A stretch of 64,000 nucleotides of DNA from positions 124,001 through 188,000 of the forward strand of contig CAVUOB010000004.1 in the NCBI GenBank assembly GCA_963743035.1, read 5' to 3'. This document shows, piece by piece, positions 38,653 through 51,705 of this stretch. The stretch is from PALSA-911 sp963743035 (GTDB taxonomy: Bacteria > Pseudomonadota > Alphaproteobacteria > Acetobacterales > Acetobacteraceae). Both the position numbers and the translations under genes were made by a program. Numbering within the stretch: the stretch's first letter is position 1; every line of letters begins with the position of its first letter. The notes below the pieces were generated by a model. It had not been told where the DNA came from, made no database searches, and saw only the letters and a list, made by a program, of their open reading frames with translations.

Positions 38653-39188
38653 AATGGCCTTCGGGTCGCCCCGAAAACCAACCCACCATGTGCAGGAACC
38701 ATCCACCCCCAAAAATCCCGGGAGCAAATCTTCCAATCACATTGGCTGGCATGTCATTCACTCAGCACATCGCTATTCATCGCCTCTGAAGCGTAGTCGC
38801 CATCCGCTGCTGGAACACCCCCTCTCGAGGATGGTCGGTCAGACATCGCAGCTTGCTCAAGGCGCCATCACAACGCCAAAAGCCCGGTTTCTCCCCCAGG
38901 CCGGTGTTCGCACACCCGCCAGGCAGAGCCCGAGACAGCACGTCCAGAGACGTACCAGAACCTGATTCACAATTGAAAGAACAGCTGTTCCCAATCGAAA
39001 GCTAGGAAACATTCGCGCAACAACCTGTCCGATGTCACTCAGACCAGGCCATTGCGAAACTTGTTTTCTTCCCGTGTAAGTCGCCTCGAGTGGGTCGGCA
39101 GCCTCGCTACCAGCGCGCTACCAAGGGGTAGCGCGGGTTGGAGGCGACGGCAGCCCACTCCAAGCCAATCCGCGGCAAGGGCCGCGGA
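38653..39188 (-). other. Spacer between tRNA-Ala and 23S rRNA
   Basis: About 536 bases of transcribed spacer. It should contain the processing stem and antitermination signals of 23S, which I cannot pin down by eye. No protein gene is supported. Confidence 0.6.
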
Positions 39189-39261
39189 TGGAGACGAGCG
39201 GGATCGAACCGCTGACCCCCTGCTTGCAAAGCAGGTGCTCTCCCAGCTGAGCTACGCCCCC
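39189..39261 (-). tRNA. tRNA-Ala, anticodon UGC
   Basis: A 73-base tRNA in the 16S-23S spacer. GGGGGCG pairs with CGTCTCC (two G-T pairs); the D arm AGCTCAGCTGGGAGAGC and anticodon loop TTTGCAA (UGC) are typical. The 3' CCA is not encoded: after the discriminator A the DNA reads TCC. Confidence 0.94.
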
Positions 39262-39268
39262 AGCGATT

Positions 39269-39345
<77 letters not shown>

Positions 39346-39542
39346 AAGACCAGGATCAGACCACAGCCAAACCAGGAGAAACCTCCTGCGGCGCGATCCG
39401 GACATTACACAGGGAAGGGATACGCTGGCGGCGCCAGCCTGAAGTTCTCCAGATCAATCCGGAGAAGCGCCTCCGGCATCCGCCGGAAGCATGTAAGGAA
39501 GTCTCCAAACCAGGCCGAAGCCCAATATCGGAAACCATCCTT

Positions 39543-41035
<1,493 letters not shown>

Positions 41036-41621
41036 TCAAACCCCAGTCCCACCAAAGCAGAACCAAAGCCCTCAACGAACAGAACCCGAACTCGTGGTCA
41101 CCCCAATCATCCACCCAACCCAATCCCAAAGGACCAAGCCCAGCAAACAACCAGAGCTCATTCTAAAGTGTACTTTAACGCATCAAAGATACATCAACAG
41201 CACGTCCCAGAAAGTCGACCAGTAAGCCCAGATCCAAAATCCAGACCACCAGAAAACCCCAAACCTATCCCCACCCTAAGGCGAAAATACCAAGGACGCC
41301 GCCAACGTATCCCTTCCTAGCTTATACAATTGTCAATGAACGCCCCGTTGCCGGAGTGCCGCAGAGCGTGGTGCCCGTCGGCGAGGTGCGGGTTCTAGTC
41401 GCCCACCCAACCCATGTCAACGCCATGACAAAGAGGGCTGGCTTGGGCGGAATTTTCACTCAGCCATGGCCCTGGTCGCGCCCTACATCTGACGGATCCA
41501 TCGCGTCCGGAGCCCAAAGCGGCCGCCGCCCTCCCTTCATGGCTCCCCGCCCCTCTTCGTTTGCCGCCAATGATGTGTGCCGGTGGCTCCGCGCAAGCCA
41601 CGCTGCTATGACTGTGCGCGC
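41036..41621. other. rRNA leader and promoter region, and upstream region of pgsA
   Basis: About 586 bases. The part next to 16S (41036-41300, minus strand) is the leader, unusually rich in short CCAA/CCCA runs. The part to about 41340 holds the likely rrn promoter, and the remainder up to 41621 is the upstream region of pgsA. Several open frames here lack ribosome sites; none is called. Confidence 0.5.
41321..41336 (-). promoter_or_regulatory. Candidate rRNA promoter elements
   Basis: On the minus strand TTGACA (41336-41331) is followed by TATAAG (41326-41321), in the only AT-rich island upstream of 16S. The two hexamers are too close to be one -35/-10 pair, so either one pairs with a less perfect partner. 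Which is used cannot be settled by eye. Confidence 0.35.
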
Positions 41622-42203
41622 ATGCTTACCGATCTGCCCAATCTGCTGACCGTCTCACGCATCGCAGCCATTCCGCTGCTGGTGGTGCTCGTGGCGCTGC
41701 ATGACCCGCGCGGCGACCTCGCCGCCTGCCTGGTATTCGCCGCCGCCGCGATTACCGACTATTTCGATGGGCATCTGGCCCGCACGCGCCGGCAGATCTC
41801 CGATTTCGGCCGGATGCTGGATCCGATCGCCGACAAGCTGCTAGTCGGCGCGACACTGATGCTGCTGGCGGGCCATGACCGGTTGTCGGCGGCGGGCCTG
41901 TACCCGGCGGTGGTCATCATGCTGCGGGAAATCCTGGTCAGCGGCCTGCGGGAATACCTCGCCGGCATCCGCATCGGCCTGCCGGTCACCCGCCTGGCCA
42001 AATGGAAGACCGGGTTCCAGATGGGCGCGCTCGGCACGCTGCTCGCCGGCGACGGCGCGGCGCGGCTGCTCGGGCTGGGCTTCCTGCCGGTAAGCCTGAT
42101 CGGCGAGGCGATGCTGTGGATCGCCGCCGTGCTGACGCTGATCACCGGATGGGATTACCTGACCGCGGGTCTGCGCCACGCCGCTGCACCGCCACGCCGC
42201 TGA
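41622..42203 (+). CDS. pgsA: CDP-diacylglycerol-glycerol-3-phosphate 3-phosphatidyltransferase
   Basis: A 193-residue membrane enzyme that makes phosphatidylglycerophosphate, the first step to phosphatidylglycerol. The CDP-alcohol phosphatidyltransferase motif is complete: D46, D49, G50, A53, R54, G63, D67 and D71 in TDYFDGHLARTRRQ followed by DFGRMLDPIADK. It begins MLTDLPNLLTVSRI, typical of PgsA. ATG 41622 is chosen since it starts exactly at this motif. mobB follows 26 bases downstream. Confidence 0.92.
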   Translation: MLTDLPNLLTVSRIAAIPLLVVLVALHDPRGDLAACLVFAAAAITDYFDGHLARTRRQISDFGRMLDPIADKLLVGATLMLLAGHDRLSAAGLYPAVVIMLREILVSGLREYLAGIRIGLPVTRLAKWKTGFQMGALGTLLAGDGAARLLGLGFLPVSLIGEAMLWIAAVLTLITGWDYLTAGLRHAAAPPRR

Positions 42204-42229
42204 AATCCCCCTCCCAAGAGCACTTGGAC

Positions 42230-42778
42230 GTGAAGGTAATGGGCATCGTCGGCTGGTCCGGCAGCGGCAAGACCACGCTGATCACCGCGCTGCTGCCCGT
42301 GTTGCGCGCCCGTGGCCTTTCGGTCTCCACCGTCAAGCACGCCCATCACGGCTTCGACATGGACCGGTCCGGCAAGGACAGCTACCGCCATCGCGAAGCC
42401 GGCGCGCGAGAGGTGCTGGTCGCCACTGGCAGGCGCTGGGCCCTGCTGCACGAGGTGGAGGGTGAAGAGCCGCCCTTGCCGGAATTGCTGGCCCGGCTCA
42501 GCCCGGTCGACCTCGTGCTGGTGGAAGGCTTCAAGGGCCACCCCTTCGCCAAGCTGGAGGTGCACCGCCCGGCACTTGGCAAGCCGCCGATCTGGCCCGA
42601 ACAGCCGGTCCGGCCGCCCTCGGGGCAGCCGTGCGATACGGTCGGCATCGTCGCCGTCGCCACCGACGCCGACCTGCCCGATTGCGACCGGGTCGTGCTG
42701 GCGCTGAACCAGCCGGCAGCGGTGGCGGACTGGATGCTGGCCTTCCTGGGCCTGGGCGCCCCGCTATCCCGCGCCTGA
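42230..42778 (+). CDS. mobB: Molybdopterin-guanine dinucleotide biosynthesis protein B
   Basis: A 182-residue P-loop GTPase. MKVMGIVGWSGSGKTTLITA carries the Walker A, followed by STVKHAHHGFDMDRSGKDS and VDLVLVEGFKGH, the MobB hallmarks. MobB helps MobA attach GMP to molybdopterin. The GTG at 42230 gives the canonical N-terminus; ATG 42239 is the alternative. It starts a run of cofactor genes (with moaD and moaE) interrupted by a small lipoprotein gene. Confidence 0.9.
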   Translation: MKVMGIVGWSGSGKTTLITALLPVLRARGLSVSTVKHAHHGFDMDRSGKDSYRHREAGAREVLVATGRRWALLHEVEGEEPPLPELLARLSPVDLVLVEGFKGHPFAKLEVHRPALGKPPIWPEQPVRPPSGQPCDTVGIVAVATDADLPDCDRVVLALNQPAAVADWMLAFLGLGAPLSRA

Positions 42779-42862
42779 TGCCTTGCCCAATCCGCCATGG
42801 TCCCAATCTTCGATCGCATGGTATAGAGAGTTGAATTTGTTTCCCGCCGGGAGTTCCGCTTG

Positions 42863-43366
42863 ATGCATCGCGTCGCCCTGCTAGGCCTGCTGCTTGCCGC
42901 CACCGCGTGCGCGAACACCGACCTGTCGTTCCTCAACCCCACGCCAGTGGCGGATTTCGACGGCACCGGCTTTCAGAAATTCATCGCCGATACCCATACC
43001 TTCGCCTCCAACCCCAACCTGCCCGACAGCGACGCGCTGAACGCGATGCGGGTGCAGGCGATCGCCACCCCGATCGAGCCGCTGAGCACGGAAACCGGAA
43101 CCATCTGGCCCGGGCCGCCGGAACCCATCAAGTCGCTGCGCGACCTGCAGATGGAGAGCAACCCGACGCCCGCCCCCGAGCCGCGCGTGCCTATAAGCGG
43201 GCTGCCCGGTGGCTCGTCAGGGACCGCGAATGTTGCCGCGCCGAAGGCGGCGCCCTCGGCAGCCCCCTCCTCCGTCGGCGGCGACACCGTGCTGACCAAC
43301 GCCGATGGCAGCCAAACCATCATCCATCCGGACGGGCGGGTAGAGTTCAAGCCCGCGCCAAAATGA
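42863..43366 (+). CDS. Small putative lipoprotein
   Basis: A 167-residue protein with a short signal and lipobox ATAC (Cys16). The mature protein is Pro/Ala-rich with a spacer-like middle and a final beta-hairpin (NADGSQTIIHPDGRVEFKP). No named family. It is the gene between mobB and moaD and its stop overlaps the moaD ATG (ATGA), so it belongs to that transcript, although nothing suggests a role in cofactor synthesis. Confidence 0.75.
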   Translation: MHRVALLGLLLAATACANTDLSFLNPTPVADFDGTGFQKFIADTHTFASNPNLPDSDALNAMRVQAIATPIEPLSTETGTIWPGPPEPIKSLRDLQMESNPTPAPEPRVPISGLPGGSSGTANVAAPKAAPSAAPSSVGGDTVLTNADGSQTIIHPDGRVEFKPAPK

Positions 43367-43647
43367 CCGGCGACTCCACCGTGCAGGCCGGCACCATCAC
43401 GGTGCTCTATTTCGCCTGGCTGCGCGAACGCACCGGCACCGGCGAGGAAGCCCTGCCCTTGCCCGCCGGTGTTCACAGCGTCGGCGCGCTGATCGACTGG
43501 CTGATCGCCCGCAGCCCGGGCCATGCGGCAGCTTTCGCCAGCCGAGAGACCGTGCGCTGCGCCGTCAACCAGGACTTCGCCGACCCCGACGCCCCGATTC
43601 GCCCCGGCGACGAGGTGGCCTTCTTTCCCCCCGTGACCGGCGGCTGA
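43363..43647 (+). CDS. moaD: Molybdopterin synthase sulfur carrier subunit
   Basis: A 94-residue ubiquitin-fold protein ending in GG (FFPPVTGG), the C-terminal diglycine that becomes a thiocarboxylate and donates sulfur to molybdopterin. ITVLYFAWLRERTGTGEEAL and VNQDFADPDAPIRPGDEVAF are typical of MoaD. Its ATG overlaps the previous stop. A short ~18-residue N-terminal head precedes the normal start of the fold. Confidence 0.92.
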   Translation: MTGDSTVQAGTITVLYFAWLRERTGTGEEALPLPAGVHSVGALIDWLIARSPGHAAAFASRETVRCAVNQDFADPDAPIRPGDEVAFFPPVTGG

Positions 43648-43660
43648 AGGGGCGACCAGC

Positions 43661-44137
43661 ATGGCGAGCATTCGCGTCCAGCAGGCGGATTTCGACATCG
43701 GCGCTGAATTCGCCGCCCTCGGAGTAGATCGCCACGGTCATCGCCGCGGGGACATCGGCGGTCTCGGCTGCTTCGTCGGCACCGTGCGCGACACCGCCAA
43801 AGGCCGCAAGATTGTCTCAATGACGCTGGAGCACTACCCGGCGATGACCGAACGGGCGATGGCGCGGATCGCCGCGGAGGCTGCGGAACGCTGGCCGCTG
43901 CTCGGCTGCACGCTGATCCATCGCGTCGGGACGCTGCTGCCGGGCGAGAACATCGTGCTCGTGCTGGCCGCCTCCGCCCACCGGCAGGCCGCGCTGGACG
44001 CCACCGGCTTCCTGATCGACTGGCTGAAAACGCGTGCGCCGTTCTGGAAGAAGGAACGCTTCGCCGACGGCGACGAAACCTGGGTCCAGGCCAACGCCGC
44101 CGACGATGCGGCCGCCGCCAAGTGGGCGGGTCGTTGA
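43661..44137 (+). CDS. moaE: Molybdopterin synthase catalytic subunit
   Basis: A 158-residue MoaE protein. GGLGCFVGTVRD, LEHYPAMTERAM, IHRVGTLLPGE and the active-site lysines K130-K131 in APFWKKE are diagnostic. With MoaD it forms the heterotetramer that turns cyclic pyranopterin phosphate into molybdopterin. It follows moaD after 13 bases and converges with alaS. Confidence 0.94.
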   Translation: MASIRVQQADFDIGAEFAALGVDRHGHRRGDIGGLGCFVGTVRDTAKGRKIVSMTLEHYPAMTERAMARIAAEAAERWPLLGCTLIHRVGTLLPGENIVLVLAASAHRQAALDATGFLIDWLKTRAPFWKKERFADGDETWVQANAADDAAAAKWAGR

Positions 44138-44171
44138 ACCGTCGCGCAGGGAGGCCGCGCGGACCTTTGCC

Positions 44172-46811
<2,640 letters not shown>

Positions 46812-47062
46812 GACGTTTTTCTGTGACCTTAATCCAAAGTCCGAGCGGGGCGGGCTAAATCCAGGCGTATGCCAAGGAAGTAGCGCAGGCGCGGGGCCTC
46901 TGTCACGCGGGCCCTTGGCAGGCCTGGGGAAATGCCGGTCCTTGGAACTCGATCGGCGAAAATGGAATCGCAGATCGGGCTCCAGGTATTTGTTTTAACA
47001 AGCAAGTTGATCGGTTCAAGGAAGCAGGTTGAGCCGATCCTGCTTTAACGCCGGTTCTTGCT

Positions 47063-47470
47063 CTAACGTCGGTACGGCAATGGCAGCAGCCCCCGCACCG
47101 GCAGCTTCACCAGCCCTTCCGGCGCCCGCAGGATCACGGAGGCCTCCGGGCTGTAATCGAACATCATCTCCCGGCAGGCGCCGCAGGGCGCCACAACCGC
47201 CAATTCGCGGTCGGTCTCCTCCGGTTTCGGATGGCGCACCGCCACCGCTGTCGCGATCGTGCCGTCGCCCTCCAGCACGGCGCGGCCGAACGCCACCGCC
47301 TCGGCGCAGACGGACAGGCGTCCGACCGTCGCGCCGATATGCAGCCCGGTCCAGATCCGTCCGTCCCGGCTGCGGATGGCGGCCGCCACCGTGTGCCAAT
47401 GCAGACGATAATGCCGCGCCAACACATTGTTGGCCGCGGCAATCAATTCGTGATCGGCATCCGACAGCAC
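47063..47470 (-). CDS. cdd: Cytidine deaminase
   Basis: A 135-residue homotetramer-type cytidine deaminase. Zinc ligands and catalytic Glu are C55 and E57 in SVCAEAVAFG and C96, C99 in APCGACREM; it recycles cytidine or deoxycytidine to uridine. The GTG at 47470 is used because upstream in-frame codons lack a start; an ATG two bases away is in another frame. It follows recA after about 20 bases, probably in the same transcript. Blasticidin-deaminase-like relatives share the motifs. Confidence 0.85.
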   Translation of the reverse strand: MLSDADHELIAAANNVLARHYRLHWHTVAAAIRSRDGRIWTGLHIGATVGRLSVCAEAVAFGRAVLEGDGTIATAVAVRHPKPEETDRELAVVAPCGACREMMFDYSPEASVILRAPEGLVKLPVRGLLPLPYRR

Positions 47471-47489
47471 ATGGCTGTCGGGGAAAAAA

Positions 47490-48536
47490 TCATTCAGCCG
47501 CCTCGGCCTCCTCGCCTTCCTCGATGCTGGACAGCATGGTGTTTGCCACTACGCCCGCCTGATCCCGCACTTTCTTCTCGATCGACGCCGCCAGATCCTT
47601 GTGGTCGCGCAGGAACTGCTTGGCGTTCTCCCGGCCCTGGCCGATTCGCTGGCTGTCGTGGCTGAACCAGGCGCCGGATTTCTCCACCACGCCCGCCTTC
47701 ACGCCGAGATCGATCAGCTCGCCAACCTTGCTGATGCCTTCGCCGTACATGATGTCGAACTCCACCTGGCGGAAGGGCGGCGCCAGCTTGTTCTTCACCA
47801 CCTTCACCCGGGTCTGGTTGCCGACCATCTCCTCGCGGTCCTTGATCTGCCCGATGCGGCGGATCTCCAGGCGGACCGAGGCATAGAATTTCAACGCATT
47901 GCCGCCGGTCGTGGTCTCCGGATTGCCGAACATCACGCCGATCTTCATGCGGATCTGGTTCAGGAAGATCAGCATCGTCTTGCTGCGCGACACGCTGCCG
48001 GTGATCTTGCGCAGCGCCTGGCTCATCAGCCGGGCGTGCAGACCCATATGGCTGTCGCCCATCTCGCCTTCCAGCTCGGCCCGCGGCACCAGGGCTGCCA
48101 CGCTGTCCACCACCAGCACGTCGATCGCGCCGGAGCGGACCAGCGTATCGGCGATCTCCAGCGCCTGCTCGCCGGCGTCGGGCTGGCTGATCAGCAGATT
48201 GTCCACGTCCACGCCCAGCTTGCGGGCATAGATCGGGTCCAGCGCATGCTCGGCATCGATGAACGCACAGGTTCCGCCCAGCCGCTGCGCCTCCGCGATC
48301 GCATGCAGCGCCAGCGTGGTCTTGCCGGAGCTTTCCGGCCCGTAGATCTCCACGATCCGGCCACGCGGCAGACCCCCGATGCCAAGCGCGAGATCAAGCC
48401 CAAGGGAGCCGGAGGGGATTACCTCATGCTGCTCATCGCCGGGCCGCGCGCCCATGCGCATGATCGAGCCCTTGCCGAATGCCCGCTCGATTTGAGACAG
48501 AGCGGCGTCGAGCGCTTTGTTCTTTTCCATTGTCAT
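47490..48536 (-). CDS. recA: DNA recombination protein RecA
   Basis: A 348-residue RecA with Walker A GPESSGKTTL at residues 66-75, LVVDSVAALVPR (Walker B region), LNQIRMKIGVMFGNPETT and the C-terminal acidic tail EEGEEAEAAE. It does strand exchange and triggers LexA cleavage. The alternative start is ATG 48530. A LexA-type box lies about 207 bases upstream. cdd follows. The cckA-like gene lies immediately upstream. Confidence 0.97.
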   Translation of the reverse strand: MTMEKNKALDAALSQIERAFGKGSIMRMGARPGDEQHEVIPSGSLGLDLALGIGGLPRGRIVEIYGPESSGKTTLALHAIAEAQRLGGTCAFIDAEHALDPIYARKLGVDVDNLLISQPDAGEQALEIADTLVRSGAIDVLVVDSVAALVPRAELEGEMGDSHMGLHARLMSQALRKITGSVSRSKTMLIFLNQIRMKIGVMFGNPETTTGGNALKFYASVRLEIRRIGQIKDREEMVGNQTRVKVVKNKLAPPFRQVEFDIMYGEGISKVGELIDLGVKAGVVEKSGAWFSHDSQRIGQGRENAKQFLRDHKDLAASIEKKVRDQAGVVANTMLSSIEEGEEAEAAE

Positions 48537-48742
48537 TCCCCGTCCTGAGCTCCGTCCACAACCATACAGTTTAACACGACGCCAGAAACTCGCCTAAGAA
48601 TTGTGCACAGATCAGGATGCGGCACAAGGGAACCGAGTCGCAATCTATCGATTCCGCCACCGCTCGACAATCCTGAGACAGAGTTCCAGCTCCCAAGCGC
48701 CCGTTTCCCGAGTCTCGTCCCGAGAATCGGCGTTAAGCACTT

Positions 48743-48757
48743 GTTTATGGTATGTTC
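48743..48757. promoter_or_regulatory. Alphaproteobacterial LexA (SOS) box upstream of recA
   Basis: GTTTATGGTATGTTC fits GTTC-N7-GTTC, the alphaproteobacterial LexA box, with one mismatch in the first half-site. It lies in the recA upstream region on the left side of the kinase gene. On the minus strand it is overlapped by TTGAGAACA, possibly a -35. The distance to the recA start (about 207 bases) would give a long leader. Confidence 0.5.
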
Positions 48758-48780
48758 TCAAGGCGGCGGGAATTCAAGAA

Positions 48781-50352
48781 CTAAATGTGAACATCCGCCC
48801 GCTGCGCCGGATCCTGTACAACCTGCTCCAGCAGGTCCGCCAATTCCCGCAGCGCATAGGGCTTGGCCAGGAATACCACGCCACTGCCCGCCAACTCGCG
48901 CCGCAGCGCCGCCTCCGCGTAGCCCGACACCAGGATGGCCGGCAGCCCCGGACGGACCTGCCGCAGCGCCCGCACCAGCGCCGGCCCGTCCATTCCGGGC
49001 ATCACCACGTCGGAGATCACCGCCGAGATCTCCGCCCCCTCCGCCAACTCCAGCGCCGCATCGGCCGAGTCCGCTGCCAGCACGCTCCAGCCGCGGCGCG
49101 TCAGGGCCCGCTCGGCCAGCCGGCGCACCGGGTCTTCGTCATCCACCAGCAGCACCACGCGCGGACCCTCTGCCGGCGGCGCAGTCCGGGGTACGATCGT
49201 CTGAGATACATCCGTCTCGGGCTCGGCATCGAAGCGCGGCAGATAGATTCGGAACCGGCTGCCCTGCCCCGGCGTGCTCTCCACCGCCAGAAACCCGTCG
49301 GACTGGCGCACGATCCCATGTACCGTCGACAGCCCCAGCCCGTTGCCGCCCCGCTCCCGCCGCGTGGTGAAGAACGGGTCGAAAATCCGCGGCAGCACGT
49401 CGGCAGGAATGCCGATGCCGGTATCCTGCACCTCGATCATCACGTAGCGGCCGGGCGGGATCGTTTCCTCGCCCAGCGTCAGCGGCCGGTACAGATTGAT
49501 GTGCCCGCTGCGCAATGTCAGCGTGCCGCCATCCGCCATCGCGTCCCGCGCGTTCACCGCCAGGTTGATCAGCACCTGATCCAGCTGCGTCGGATCGACC
49601 CGCACCATCCGCCCCGGCGTCTCCAGATCCAGCACCAGCCGGACCTGCCCGCCCAGCAGCCGATCGAGCAGGGAGGACAACGCCGTGATCGCCTCGTTCA
49701 CCGCCAGCGCGCGCGGCTGCAGCGTCTGCTGGCGCCCGAAGGCCAGCAACTGACGCACCAGTCCCGCGCCGCGCCCGGCGCTGTCCAGGATCTGCTGCGC
49801 ATCGGGGTCGGCGAGGCCGTCCCGCTCCAGAATTGCCTCCGCCGCACCGGAAATCGCCGTCAGCAGATTGTTGAAATCATGCGCGATCCCGCCGGCGAGC
49901 TGTCCCACCGCCTGCAGCTTCTGGCTATGCGCCAACTGCGCCTCCAGCCGCTTCTGCGCGGTGATGTCCGTCAGCCGCAGCATCGCCCCGCTGACCGAGC
50001 CGTCCTCCTCGCGCAGCACGGTCACCGCCACATCCACCATGTGGTCCGGATCGGTCTCCGCCGTCTCCAGCCTGGCGGGCAGGCTGCTCGGAACCGACAC
50101 GCCCGTCAGCGCCAGGCGCAACGCCACCCTGTCGGCCTCGCGAAATATCGCCACCGCCGGCGCGCCCGGGGAAAGATCGACCCGCCTGGCCACCATCCGC
50201 CGCAACGTCTCGTTCGCCCGCACGATCCCGCCATCGCAATCGACCACCAACACGCCCGCGCCAGGATCCTGGAATAGCATCTGCACCAGCGGATCCAATT
50301 TGCCGCCCAGCCGATCGATCAACCGCTGCCGACGCCTCATCAACCTCAGCAT
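48781..50352 (-). CDS. cckA: CckA-like hybrid histidine kinase
   Basis: A 523-residue soluble hybrid kinase. PAS-like domain at about 25-135; HisKA box QLAGGIAHDFNNLL with phospho-His H158; HATPase with VNARDAMADGG, DTGIGIPADVLPRIF and GLGLSTVHGIVRQSDGFLAV; receiver domain with phospho-Asp D448 in SDVVMPGMDGPALV and KPYALRELADLLEQ at the end. These blocks are closest to CckA, the kinase of the alphaproteobacterial CtrA cell-cycle and motility pathway. Unlike Caulobacter CckA it has no N-terminal membrane helices from ATG 50352. A longer upstream frame runs into the inverted repeat and is not convincing. recA and flagellar genes flank it. Confidence 0.85.
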   Translation of the reverse strand: MLRLMRRRQRLIDRLGGKLDPLVQMLFQDPGAGVLVVDCDGGIVRANETLRRMVARRVDLSPGAPAVAIFREADRVALRLALTGVSVPSSLPARLETAETDPDHMVDVAVTVLREEDGSVSGAMLRLTDITAQKRLEAQLAHSQKLQAVGQLAGGIAHDFNNLLTAISGAAEAILERDGLADPDAQQILDSAGRGAGLVRQLLAFGRQQTLQPRALAVNEAITALSSLLDRLLGGQVRLVLDLETPGRMVRVDPTQLDQVLINLAVNARDAMADGGTLTLRSGHINLYRPLTLGEETIPPGRYVMIEVQDTGIGIPADVLPRIFDPFFTTRRERGGNGLGLSTVHGIVRQSDGFLAVESTPGQGSRFRIYLPRFDAEPETDVSQTIVPRTAPPAEGPRVVLLVDDEDPVRRLAERALTRRGWSVLAADSADAALELAEGAEISAVISDVVMPGMDGPALVRALRQVRPGLPAILVSGYAEAALRRELAGSGVVFLAKPYALRELADLLEQVVQDPAQRADVHI

Positions 50353-50374
50353 GGGACGTGACCTGGGGCCAAGT

Positions 50375-50625
50375 AAGGCTGGGGCTCCGCCCCAGGCCCC
50401 GGCAGGGGGCTCTGCCCCCTGCACCCCCGCCAAGGGACAGTCGTCCCTTGGATCCCTTCGGATTGGTTTGTTGGGAAGGGGGCGCAACCGACGAAGCCGT
50501 ATGACGGGCTACGGCATGCCCCCTTCCCAACAAACCAAACGGAATGGGGTCCAAGGGGACGACCATCCCCTTGCGGGGTGGAGGGGCAGCGCCCCTGCCG
50601 GGGTTTGGGGCAAAGCCCCAGCCTT
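50375..50625. repeat. 251-base imperfect inverted repeat between cckA-like gene and flhB
   Basis: The left arm from 50375 and right arm to 50625 are inverted imperfect copies of one repeat. The inner 20 bases (TGGTTTGTTGGGAAGGGGGC at 50464-50483 and its complement at 50518-50537) are perfect. The loop contains its own hairpin (GCCGTA...TACGGC). Each arm has nested hairpins (GGGGCTCCGCCCC, CAGGGGGCTCTGCCCCCTG). It can act as a strong terminator or processing site between flhB and the kinase gene. Confidence 0.8.
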
Positions 50626-50637
50626 CCCTGCCCAAGT

Positions 50638-51705
50638 TCACCGCCTCACGCCGCGGCTGAGGCGCCAGACATAGGCGATGATTTCTGCAACGGCCTGGAA
50701 GTGTTCGGCCGGGATGTCCGCGTCCAGTTCCACCCGATACAATGCTCGCGCCAAGGGCGGGTTCGCCACCAACGGCACACCGTGCGCCTGCGCCGTCTCC
50801 CGGATTCTGGCCGCCATCGAATCCACCCCTTTCGCCAGCACCCGCGGCGCCGCATTCTTTGCGCGATCATAGGCCAGCGCCACAGCGTAATGTGTGGGGT
50901 TGGTCACCACCACCGTCGCCTGCGGCACCGCCGCCAGCATCCGCCGCCGCGCCCGCTGCGTGCGGATCTGCCGGATCCGCGCCTTGATCTTCGGGTCGCC
51001 CTCCGACTCCTTCGCCTCGTCGCGGATGTCCTCCCGGCTCATCCGTATGCCGCGCAGATGGCGAAACCGCACCCAGAACAGATCCGCCCCTGCGATCGCG
51101 GCCTGCACCGCCACCACCGCCAACAGCACCCGGACCACTCCCCGCCCGATCAGCTCCACCAGGCCAGGAACATCCGACAGCGGCGAGGTGGCGAGCATCC
51201 GCACGTCATCTGACAGCATGAACCAGATCGCAACACCGAGGACGCCGATCTTGGCGATCGACTTCATCGCCTCCACGAGGCTGTCCGGCCCCAGCATCCG
51301 GCGCAGACCCGCCATCGGACTGAGCCGGCCGACGTCCGGGCGCAACGCGGTCAGGTTCAGCAGGAACCCGGTCTGCAGCAGCACGCCGCCGGCACCCGCC
51401 AGCATCACGCCAAGCACCAGCGGCCCGGCCGCGCCCAGTGCGGCGAGCCCCGCCTGGCGCAGCACCGCTCCACCGCGGTCGGAAACATCCAGCGCACCCG
51501 CCTGCCCCAGGAACACCCGCAGACCCGCCACCAGCCGCGCCAACGATGCCGGCGCCGCCATGACCAGCATCAGCAACCCCGCCCCCAGCCCGGCCAGCGA
51601 CGCCACCTCCCGCGAGACCGGTACCCGGCCTTCCTCCCGCGCGCGCTGCTGACGCCGCGGGGTGGCGGCTTCCGTCCGGTCTTCCTGGTCCGATCCGCCG
51701 GCCAC
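50638..51705 (-). CDS. flhB: Flagellar biosynthesis protein FlhB
   Basis: A 355-residue membrane protein of the flagellar type III export gate. TEAATPRRQQRAREEGRVP at the N-terminus, four helices, then the cytoplasmic domain with the autocleavage site NPTH at residues 269-272 and a final LADIPAEHFQAVAEIIAYVWR-like block (split: DADIPAEHFQ, AVAEIIAYVWRL). It controls the switch from rod/hook to filament export. GTG start at 51705 directly follows the fliR stop. Last gene of the minus-strand flagellar operon. Confidence 0.95.
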   Translation of the reverse strand: MAGGSDQEDRTEAATPRRQQRAREEGRVPVSREVASLAGLGAGLLMLVMAAPASLARLVAGLRVFLGQAGALDVSDRGGAVLRQAGLAALGAAGPLVLGVMLAGAGGVLLQTGFLLNLTALRPDVGRLSPMAGLRRMLGPDSLVEAMKSIAKIGVLGVAIWFMLSDDVRMLATSPLSDVPGLVELIGRGVVRVLLAVVAVQAAIAGADLFWVRFRHLRGIRMSREDIRDEAKESEGDPKIKARIRQIRTQRARRRMLAAVPQATVVVTNPTHYAVALAYDRAKNAAPRVLAKGVDSMAARIRETAQAHGVPLVANPPLARALYRVELDADIPAEHFQAVAEIIAYVWRLSRGVRR

